Shown here piece by piece: positions 1-5,117 of a stretch of DNA of 5,117 bases. The position numbers and the translations under genes were made by a program. Source of the stretch: JACQGZ01 sp050695215. GTDB taxonomy: Bacteria > Sysuimicrobiota > Sysuimicrobiia > Sysuimicrobiales > Humicultoraceae. The stretch's first letter is position 1, and each line of letters starts with the position of its first letter. The stretch lies in assembly GCA_050695215.1 (NCBI GenBank), contig JBOGSD010000050.1:1-5117 (forward strand), read 5' to 3'. A model generated the notes under the pieces. It was given only the letters and a program-made list of their open reading frames with translations, was not told where the DNA came from and ran no database searches.

Positions 1-894
1 GTGAGAGGCCAGCACGAACAGGTCCATCAGACGATAGAGCGCGGGCATGTCGGTGCGCATCCCCAGGAAGCGCACCCCCGCTGCCTCCGCCCGGCGGATC
101 AGCGCGGGCGGCAGCGCATCCTTCTTCTTCTCGTCTGCGGGACCAACGACGATCATCCGCACCTGCGGGCGCGCCCGCAGCACGCGCTCGGCGGCGTCGA
201 GGAATTCCGCGTAGCCCTTTTCCAAGACCAGCCGGCCCACCGTTCCCACGACCACGGCCTCCGCAGGAATGTCCAAGTCGCGCCGCAGCGCCTGGACGGC
301 GTCGTCCGGAACGGCGGCGGGGTCGAAGCGGCGCAGGTCCACACCGTTGCCGAGGTAGGCGAAACGGTCCGGCCGGACGATCCGAAGCCGCCTGAGCAGC
401 TCCAGGTCTTCGCGGCTCTGGCACAACTCGAAATCGGAGCCAGAGGCCGCCACCCGTTCGAGGGAGAGATAGAACCACCGCCGCGCCGGCCGGTCCGGCT
501 CGATCCCGTAGAGCCCGTGCACCGTGTTGACGATCCCCGGCGTGGACGCCAGCCGTGCGGCGATCCGCCCCAGCACTCCGGTCTTGGGCGCGTGCGTGTG
601 CACGACGTCGAACCGCTCGCGCCGGAACAGGCGCGTCAACTCCCCGAGCGCGCGCAGGTCGGCGAGCGGATCCCAGCGGCGTCCCAGGGCGGCGATGGGA
701 AAGTGACGGATCCCCTCTCGCTCCAGGTCGGCCGTCCAGGGGCCGGGACTGCTTACCGCGGCCACCTGAAAGCCCGCGCGCTGCGCCGCCTTCATCTGGC
801 TGAAGAGGAGAAATCGCAGCGTCACGTCAACAGTGGCGACGTGGGCCACCGTGAGCAGGTGGGACCCGGCGCGCGCGCCCGTCGCCGCGCTCAC
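1..894 (-). CDS. GT4-family glycosyltransferase, C-terminus outside window
   Basis: The 298 codons in view run in frame from the GTG at 894 to base 1 with no stop, and they encode most of a GT4-type glycosyltransferase. After a short lead, the protein has LLTVAHVATVDVTLRFLL (13-30), VSSPGPWTADLEREGI (47-62), HTHAPKTGVLGRIAARLA (99-116), NTVHGLYG (123-130), a GNGVDLRRF acceptor-side loop (182-190) and the donor-domain loop VGRLVLEKGYAEFL (219-232). It continues through IVVGPADEKKKDALP (248-262) and VRFLGMRTDMPALYRLMDLFVLASH. The window ends at LASH, just before the EX7E motif expected in this family. Roughly 80 to 100 residues should remain, by comparison with the usual length. The HTHAPKTG/NTVHGLYG signature sets it apart from the other two transferases and suggests another acceptor or linkage. 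The GTG is fixed by GGAGG six bases upstream and by the GTGA overlap with the deacetylase stop. Confidence 0.93.
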   Translation of the reverse strand, partial: MSAATGARAGSHLLTVAHVATVDVTLRFLLFSQMKAAQRAGFQVAAVSSPGPWTADLEREGIRHFPIAALGRRWDPLADLRALGELTRLFRRERFDVVHTHAPKTGVLGRIAARLASTPGIVNTVHGLYGIEPDRPARRWFYLSLERVAASGSDFELCQSREDLELLRRLRIVRPDRFAYLGNGVDLRRFDPAAVPDDAVQALRRDLDIPAEAVVVGTVGRLVLEKGYAEFLDAAERVLRARPQVRMIVVGPADEKKKDALPPALIRRAEAAGVRFLGMRTDMPALYRLMDLFVLASH

Positions 895-1745
895 CGCCCG
901 CCTCCCGCCGCCCAGACCGCCGCGGAGGCGGAGCGCCGGGCGTTGCGCTCATCGGCACGGCGCCGCAGCCACTCCTCGCCGACCAAGTAGGAGCTGAGCT
1001 TAAGCCGGAAAAAGAGGCGCCCGTCGCTGCGCTGGACGGGCACGCGGCGCAGCGCCATCAGGTCAAGCGCGTCGTAGGGATTCTTCTGAACGCCGGCGAC
1101 CGCTGCGGTGCGGTAGCGCCGGGCGACCACGGCCCGCGCCGCCGGCGAAGTACGCCCCCAGGGGTAGGCAAAGTGGCGCGGACGAACGCCCAGCCGTTCG
1201 ACCATGAGCCGGTCCGCGAGATCGAGGTCGGCCTCGACGTTTGCCGCATCGGCGCGGGCGAGGTCGGGGTGGGCATGGGTGTGTCCTCCGACGGTGATCA
1301 GGCCGGATCGCGCCAACTCACCGGCCTGTGCCCAGCTCAGCGGCCGCGCCTCCTCCCCTCTTCGCCCGCCGTCGCCCGCGGGACGGAGGACGCCTTCCTG
1401 GAGAAACCGGGTCGCCATATAGACGGTCGCGGGCAGTCGGAACCGCCGCAGGATCGGGTAGGCGTGCTCAGAGAGGTCGGCGTAGCCGTCGTCGAAGGTA
1501 ATCGCCACCGCATCCCCCGCTGGTGACGGTGCATCGAGCAACTCGTCGAGCGCGACCACCCGGCAGTGCCGCCGCACGTAGTCCATCTGCCACTCGAATA
1601 ACTCCACCGGCAGGTCGATCTGGCTGTCGGTGCCTCCGCCGACGCGGTGGTAGTTGAGGATGGTCAGTCCGGGGCGGCGCTCCCGCGCCACCGCCCCATA
1701 GGGCAGCAGCGCCGCCTTCACCGCCCAGCGCACTAGGTCCGCCAT
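891..1745 (-). CDS. NodB-type (CE4) polysaccharide deacetylase
   Basis: This 284-residue protein belongs to the NodB/carbohydrate esterase 4 family, metal-dependent enzymes that remove N- or O-acetyl groups from sugars. The strand LTILNYHRV (27-35) leads in. Motif 1 is TFDDGY (83-88), with D85 the expected catalytic base and D86 a metal ligand. Motif 2 is HTHAHP (155-160), with H155 and H159 the expected metal ligands. Motif 3 is FAYPWG (192-197). A Gly/Arg/Glu-rich loop (118-135) separates motifs 1 and 2. After H191 there is no histidine, so the usual motif 5 His is missing. There is no clear signal peptide; the N-terminus (VRWAVKAALLPYGAVA) is at most a short amphipathic or weakly hydrophobic stretch, so a cytoplasmic or membrane-associated site on a lipid-linked intermediate is plausible. 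The ATG at 1745 lies one base after the GNAT stop, with GGAG ten bases upstream. The TGA overlaps the next GTG by four bases. Confidence 0.93.
   Translation of the reverse strand: MADLVRWAVKAALLPYGAVARERRPGLTILNYHRVGGGTDSQIDLPVELFEWQMDYVRRHCRVVALDELLDAPSPAGDAVAITFDDGYADLSEHAYPILRRFRLPATVYMATRFLQEGVLRPAGDGGRRGEEARPLSWAQAGELARSGLITVGGHTHAHPDLARADAANVEADLDLADRLMVERLGVRPRHFAYPWGRTSPAARAVVARRYRTAAVAGVQKNPYDALDLMALRRVPVQRSDGRLFFRLKLSSYLVGEEWLRRRADERNARRSASAAVWAAGGGR
901..905 (-). promoter_or_regulatory. Shine-Dalgarno site of the third transferase
   Basis: On the minus strand GGAGG (within GGGAGGCGGG) lies six bases before the GTG at 894, inside the codons for the Gly-Gly-Gly-Arg end of the deacetylase. 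It supports GTG 894 over later in-frame GTG codons, because the family's N-terminal strand begins soon after. Confidence 0.65.
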
Positions 1746-1746
1746 C

Positions 1747-2808
1747 TCAGAAGATCTCCAGGTCCCCCAACGAGAAGCGCCACGCGTCCAGGTGGGCGGG
1801 ATCCGGGGTCCCTGCGGGCCAGTTCAGGGGGTGAACGGTGAAATTGGGGCCGGCGCCCTTGGGGAGAGGCAGAAACCCTGCGCCACGCAGCATTCGCCAG
1901 TGCGGAGAGCCGGGGGCGGCCGCGGCGACGATGTAGTCTGCCCGCACCATCCCCGCCACCTGCCTCATCACCACACGCACCGTGTCCGCTGCGCGCGCAC
2001 CAGCCAGGAGCTCCGTGAGCATGATCTCGCGGAGCCCGTCCCTGACGTTGGCCCGGAAGACCGCCGCCGCGGCGCCTTCTCCTTCCCCCGCCGCGACCGC
2101 CGCGTAGCGGAGAGACGGAGGCAACGCGTAGCGCCAGCGGAGAAAGACTGGGGTGCGCTCGGTGCGCAGCTCGCCGGCGCGCAGGCGGTCGTCCTCCGCC
2201 AGAAGGAGATCAAGGTCCGGCCGCGCCAGCAGCTCTTCCACCGGAGGCGGGGTTTCGCGAAAGGTCACCTCCGCAGGCGTTCTCCCTCCATCGCGGCGGC
2301 GCAGCAGCCGCACCTCGGCGATGCGGGCCAGGTTGAGAGGACGGAGCATGAGCCGGGGCCGGCCCACCAGGGTCCAGCCGAGCTTGAGATAGCCCGCCAT
2401 CGACTGCGGGTTGGGGGTGTTGAAGATGAGGTGGACGCCGTCGGCGCGCGCCTGCTCCAGCGATCGCTGGGTGAGGCGGGAGAAGATCCCCAGCCGGCGC
2501 ACGCCCGGGTGCGTCGCCGTGTCCACCGCCCGCACCGCGCGCACCGACCCGGACGGAGTCCGGAACGCCCAGCGCATGAAGGCGCGCAGCCCCCAGACCT
2601 CCTCCCCCGCCGCCAGCAGGAGCTGCGAAGCGCCGAAGGGGTTGCGGAAGTGCTTCCACCGCCAGAACTCCGCGTCGCGGGCGAAGCTGCTGCCCTCGCC
2701 GAGGCTGAGGCGCAGCAGTCCGATCACCCCGTCCTCGTCCGCGGGCAGGTACGGGCGAATGGTGTACTCTCCGCCGACCTGAACGCTTTCTTGCGGGGAC
2801 ACTGTCAC
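1747..2808 (-). CDS. GNAT-fold N-acyltransferase-like protein, apparent tandem GNAT
   Basis: This 353-residue protein looks like a GNAT acyltransferase, which would transfer an acetyl or other acyl group from a CoA (or similar) donor to an amine. The N-terminal half has IRPYLPADEDGVIGLL (17-32), then FWRWKHFRNPFG (48-59), the motif A region VDTATHPGVRRLGIFSRL (95-112) with the RRLGI pyrophosphate-loop-like stretch, and a motif B region with FNTPNPQSMAGYLKLGW (129-145). The second half has a similar layout: PVFLRWRY (220-227) echoes FWRWKH, and ADYIVAAAAPGSPHWRMLRGAGF (290-312) resembles a second motif B, but no clear RxxGxG/A loop is present. It ends in WRFSLGDLEIF, which I recall as a common ending of GNAT proteins in polysaccharide loci. 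The start is GTG at 2808, inside a GTGA overlap with the upstream stop, with a purine-rich GGAGAGAGGG about seven bases upstream. No signal peptide or membrane segment is seen. From its neighbours I infer an amino-sugar substrate; FemAB-like or unrelated acylation is possible. Confidence 0.85.
   Translation of the reverse strand: MTVSPQESVQVGGEYTIRPYLPADEDGVIGLLRLSLGEGSSFARDAEFWRWKHFRNPFGASQLLLAAGEEVWGLRAFMRWAFRTPSGSVRAVRAVDTATHPGVRRLGIFSRLTQRSLEQARADGVHLIFNTPNPQSMAGYLKLGWTLVGRPRLMLRPLNLARIAEVRLLRRRDGGRTPAEVTFRETPPPVEELLARPDLDLLLAEDDRLRAGELRTERTPVFLRWRYALPPSLRYAAVAAGEGEGAAAAVFRANVRDGLREIMLTELLAGARAADTVRVVMRQVAGMVRADYIVAAAAPGSPHWRMLRGAGFLPLPKGAGPNFTVHPLNWPAGTPDPAHLDAWRFSLGDLEIF
1756..1759 (-). 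promoter_or_regulatory. Shine-Dalgarno site of the deacetylase gene
   Basis: On the minus strand GGAG lies ten bases before the ATG at 1745, inside the last codons of the GNAT gene. It is a short core with a rather long spacer, so it is weaker than the sites before the second and third transferases. The one-base gap to the upstream stop suggests reinitiation by terminating ribosomes. Confidence 0.45.
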
Positions 2809-4013
2809 CGCGGAACCCTCTCTCCTGCCGCCGGTGAGGGCGTGACCGCCTCCGCGCCGACCCGCGCGGCGCGGGCCGCCTGCGCCAGCTCGCAGAAAAG
2901 CGCCTCATGGCGCGCAACGTAGCGCTCGACGCCGAACTCTGCAAGGCAGCGCGCCCGCGCCGCCTCTCCGAAGGCCACCCGCATTGCCGGGTCGGCGATG
3001 AGGCGGCGGAGGCGCTGCAGGAATGCCGCCTCATCCCCGGGCGCGACGACGAATCCCGTCACCCCATCGACCAGGACCTCCTCGACCGCGCCAACCCTGA
3101 AAGCCACCGCCGGACAGGCGGCCATGCCGGCCTCGATCAACACCGCCGGCAGCCCCTCCGTCAGGCTGCTCAGGAGCACGATGTCTGCGGCAGCGAGCAG
3201 GCGCGGGACGTCATCGCGCACCCCGAGAAAGCGCACGTGCCCGTCCAGTCCAGTGCGCTCCACCTCATCGCGCAACCCTTGCTCCAGCGGCCCGCTCCCC
3301 GCGAAGAGGAGGCGCACCTGATGCCCTTCGCGGGCCAACGCAGCGGTCAGGCGGAGCAACGGTCGGGGGTCCTTCTCCCAGGAGAGACTGCCTACCGCCA
3401 TCAGGGCAACCTCGTCTGGCCTCACTCCCAGGGAGGTGCGCGTCTGCGCCGCCTCCTCCGCGGTGACCCGCAGGAACGGCTCGGCGTCGATCCCCGTGGG
3501 AATCGTGACGATGCGGGGATGGACAGGACGGAAGGTCTGAGCCATCTCGACGCGCAGCCCCTCCGCCACCGCGACGATGGCGTCTAGCCCTTCGAATAGA
3601 CGCCGGTAGAAGGCGCGCCGCAGCGGATGGTCGAGCCAGGGATGGATGGAGCCGATCTTCGTGTACACGTATCCTCTCGCCCGCCAGAAGAGGCGCGAGG
3701 CGGCGGCGTACTTGAGCGCGCGCCCCCCGTGGCAATGCACCAAGTCGGGACGGAACGTCCGCAGCACGTCCACCAGGCTGCGCAACCCCCCCACCGCACC
3801 CGAGCGGCCGCGCGCCCGGACTGCCTCGTTCGCGCTGTTCAACACTGGTGTCCGTTCCGGCGCCAGCGCCGGGTGTGAGGGGGAGATCACCCACAGCGCC
3901 GGCTCGAACGCCTCGCGGGAGAGCCGGTCGGCCAGGCGGATCGCGGAGAGTTCCGCCCCGCGCCGGTTCAGGCTGCTGACGACGTGCAGGATGCGGATGG
4001 GACGGTCAGCCAC
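2805..4013 (-). CDS. GT4-family glycosyltransferase
   Basis: This is a complete 402-residue GT-B-fold glycosyltransferase of the GT4 type, a normal length for the family, probably cytoplasmic or at the inner face of the membrane. The N-terminal domain opens with the strand RILHVVSSL and the loop NRRGAE (16-21), then HCHGGRALK (93-101). The C-terminal donor domain carries GSLSWEKDP (208-216), FAGSGPLEQG (237-246), RFLGVRDDVP (261-270) and the EX7E pair E286/E294 in TEGLPAVLIE. I chose the GTG at 4013 because GGAGGAG lies six bases upstream. An in-frame TTG at 4037 would add eight residues but has a poorer site. The start overlaps the end of the upstream transferase by 8 bases, and the TGA overlaps the GTG of the GNAT gene by 4 bases. 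The last residues (TPSPAAGERVPR) look unlike a normal GT4 end and may come from an inserted repeat. The sugar specificity is unknown. Confidence 0.94.
   Translation of the reverse strand: MADRPIRILHVVSSLNRRGAELSAIRLADRLSREAFEPALWVISPSHPALAPERTPVLNSANEAVRARGRSGAVGGLRSLVDVLRTFRPDLVHCHGGRALKYAAASRLFWRARGYVYTKIGSIHPWLDHPLRRAFYRRLFEGLDAIVAVAEGLRVEMAQTFRPVHPRIVTIPTGIDAEPFLRVTAEEAAQTRTSLGVRPDEVALMAVGSLSWEKDPRPLLRLTAALAREGHQVRLLFAGSGPLEQGLRDEVERTGLDGHVRFLGVRDDVPRLLAAADIVLLSSLTEGLPAVLIEAGMAACPAVAFRVGAVEEVLVDGVTGFVVAPGDEAAFLQRLRRLIADPAMRVAFGEAARARCLAEFGVERYVARHEALFCELAQAARAARVGAEAVTPSPAAGERVPR
2816..2825 (-). promoter_or_regulatory. Shine-Dalgarno site of the GNAT gene
   Basis: On the minus strand this reads GGAGAGAGGG, seven bases before the GTG at 2808. 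It lies inside the last codons of the upstream transferase, in the same stretch that encodes the odd AAGERV tail. The site is purine-rich but lacks a perfect GGAGG, so the GTGA stop-start overlap probably helps initiation. Confidence 0.55.
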
Positions 4014-5117
4014 GGCGGACTCCTCCCGCGCGCTCAAGCACCTGCCGGTAGAGCGCCTCGGTGGCCCTGACCATCTGAGCGATGCCGAACTGCTGGGCGA
4101 CGCGCTGCTGCGCGGCCGCGCCGAGAGACTGCCGCAGCGCGGGATCAGCCAGCACCCTCACCGCCTCAGCGGCCAGGGCGGCGGGGTCCCCGGCCCCCAC
4201 CAGCAAACCGCTCCGCCCGTGCTCGATGACCCCCGGCAGCCCGCCCACTCGCGTCGCGACAATGGGCCGGCCCAGCGCCATCGCCTCCAGCACCGCCACC
4301 GGCAGCCCCTCGTATTTTGAGGAGAGCATGAACAGGTCGAAGGCCGCGATCAGCCGCGGCGCGTCCGGGCGCAGCCCGGTGAAGATGGCGCGCCCGTCCA
4401 GCCCCACCTCTGCGGCGAGCGCGCGCGTCGGGGCCAGCGACGGGCCGTCCCCCACCAGCACGAAGGTCGCCCGCGGTTCTCGGTCCGCGATCATCCGGGC
4501 CGCGCGCACCCAGATGTCCGGCCGCTTCTGCGGACGGAAGCCGATGACCACCCCCACCAGCAACCGGTCCGGGGCGATGCCGAGCTCCCGGCGGACGTCC
4601 GAAGAGGTGGCCGCTGCGCTCCGCACCGCCTCCACGTCCACTCCGTTGACGATGACGCTCACGGGCGCCCGCCGGGTGAAGGGGCTGCGCTGCAGTGAGC
4701 GCGCCACTTCCTCAGAGACGGCAATGGTGTGGTGGCAGAGCGGCAGCGTGACCTGGTTGGCCAGTCTGGTCAGCGCGTGATACCGCTCCTGCAGGTTGTG
4801 CTCGGTGTAGACGACCGCCTTCACCCCCGCGAGGCGGCCGGCCACGCGCCCGACGACGCCCGAGTACGGCAGATGAACATGCAGCAGGTCCACCTTCCGG
4901 TCGCGGAGGAAGCGGACCACCCGCGGGACGATACGGGGGTCGAAGGGCGCAGCATGGTTGAGACAGGTGGCCGGCACCCCGGCCTCCTCCAGCGTGCGCA
5001 GGAGAGCGGTCTTCCAGGGCAGCAGGTAGGCCACCTCATAGGTGAAGTCGCGGCGGTTCAGGTGCGGCGCCGCCAGGGCGAGAAGGCGCTCCGCCCCTCC
5101 CAGACCTAGACCTTTGA
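4006..5117 (-). CDS. GT4-family glycosyltransferase, 5' end outside window
   Basis: This is a retaining GT-B-fold glycosyltransferase of the GT4 type, expected to move a sugar from a nucleotide-sugar donor to a growing glycan at the cytoplasmic face of the membrane. The window holds 369 codons up to the TGA at 4008-4006. The frame stays open to the window edge, and the first residues read KGLGLGGAERLL, the N-terminal Gly-rich loop of this family. The GTG at 5034 is therefore internal, and the true start should lie only a few codons past 5117. Numbering from the first visible codon, I see HVHLPYSG (79-86), TEHN (104-107), SEEV (134-137), NGVD (157-160), a donor-domain loop GFRPQKRPD (192-200), VGDGP (221-225) and the EX7E pair E269/E277 in YEGLPVAVLE. 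The helix and loop after it (VGGLPGVIEHGRSGLLV, 290-306) are also intact. The C-terminus is complete and overlaps the next gene by 8 bases. Donor and acceptor sugars cannot be read from the sequence. Confidence 0.93.
   Translation of the reverse strand, partial: KGLGLGGAERLLALAAPHLNRRDFTYEVAYLLPWKTALLRTLEEAGVPATCLNHAAPFDPRIVPRVVRFLRDRKVDLLHVHLPYSGVVGRVAGRLAGVKAVVYTEHNLQERYHALTRLANQVTLPLCHHTIAVSEEVARSLQRSPFTRRAPVSVIVNGVDVEAVRSAAATSSDVRRELGIAPDRLLVGVVIGFRPQKRPDIWVRAARMIADREPRATFVLVGDGPSLAPTRALAAEVGLDGRAIFTGLRPDAPRLIAAFDLFMLSSKYEGLPVAVLEAMALGRPIVATRVGGLPGVIEHGRSGLLVGAGDPAALAAEAVRVLADPALRQSLGAAAQQRVAQQFGIAQMVRATEALYRQVLERAGGVRRG
4020..4026 (-). promoter_or_regulatory. Shine-Dalgarno site deciding the second transferase start
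   Basis: On the minus strand this reads GGAGGAG, followed by a six-base spacer and GTG at 4013. It is the best ribosome binding site in this junction and is why I prefer GTG 4013 over the in-frame TTG at 4037. It lies within the end of the upstream transferase coding region, as expected for coupled genes. Confidence 0.75.

Noticed and set aside
1..990. A 329-codon plus-strand open frame.
   Set aside because: It is antisense to the third transferase and the end of the deacetylase. Its product is Arg/His/Pro/Gln-rich with no domain, as expected from the reverse of a GC-rich gene.
1328..1392. Possible frameshift or insertion in the deacetylase at the Gly/Arg/Glu-rich stretch (residues 118-135).
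   Set aside because: The frame is continuous and both flanking motifs are intact. The position between motifs 1 and 2 is a loop of variable length in this family.
2816..2840. Rho-independent terminator or hairpin at the transferase/GNAT junction.
   Set aside because: Only five bases (CCCTC/GAGGG) pair cleanly, there is no T-run on either strand, and the site is within coding sequence of a coupled operon.
1792..2922. A 376-codon plus-strand open frame, slightly longer than the GNAT gene it covers.
   Set aside because: The minus-strand frame has recognisable GNAT motifs and a coupled start. The plus-strand product is a low-complexity Arg/His/Pro-rich sequence with no motif or plausible start context.
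2210..3034. A 274-codon minus-strand open frame overlapping the GNAT and second transferase genes.
   Set aside because: It is in a different frame from both real genes and gives an Arg/Ala/Gly/Pro-rich product with no domain. It is a shadow of high GC.
4014..4037. TTG at 4037 as the start of the second transferase.
   Set aside because: The GTG at 4013 has a near-perfect GGAGGAG site six bases upstream and begins right before the first beta strand. The eight extra residues add no known feature.
2907..4320. Plus-strand open frames of 226 and 224 codons across the transferase genes.
   Set aside because: They lie opposite clear GT4 motifs and show no family features of their own.

Overview
The window is GC-rich throughout, with codon third positions strongly biased to G or C. 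All of it is used by one run of genes on the minus strand, so the genes read from base 5117 down to base 1. High GC, GTG starts and Shine-Dalgarno sites of the GGAGG type indicate a high-GC bacterium. Actinobacteria, Chloroflexi-like, deltaproteobacterial or uncultured Rokubacteria/NC10-like lineages would all fit. There is no rRNA or other marker to decide between them, so I do not name a taxon.

In order of transcription the layout is as follows. (1) A GT4-type glycosyltransferase, 5117 to 4006, whose 5' end lies beyond the window. (2) A second GT4-type glycosyltransferase, 4013 to 2805. (3) A GNAT-fold acyltransferase-like protein with what looks like two GNAT halves, 2808 to 1747. (4) A NodB-type (CE4) polysaccharide deacetylase, 1745 to 891. 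(5) A third GT4-type glycosyltransferase, 894 to 1, whose C-terminus lies beyond the window. The junctions are an 8-base overlap, a 4-base GTGA overlap, a 1-base gap and another 4-base GTGA overlap. No promoter or terminator fits inside, so this is an internal slice of a longer operon whose genes are probably translationally coupled.

Taken together, the products suggest a surface-glycan locus (exopolysaccharide, capsule or O-antigen-like). Three transferases would add sugars from nucleotide-sugar donors, a deacetylase would remove N- or O-acetyl groups, and a GNAT protein could add an acyl group back to an amino sugar. The polymerase, flippase, initiating transferase and export genes are not in view, so the type of glycan cannot be stated. 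No RNA gene, mobile element, CRISPR array or intergenic stretch was seen. The long plus-strand open frames are antisense shadows of these genes. I found no clearly undescribed system. The points most worth a second look are the tandem-GNAT architecture next to a deacetylase, the deacetylase's lack of any C-terminal histidine, and a possible repeat remnant at the end of the second transferase.
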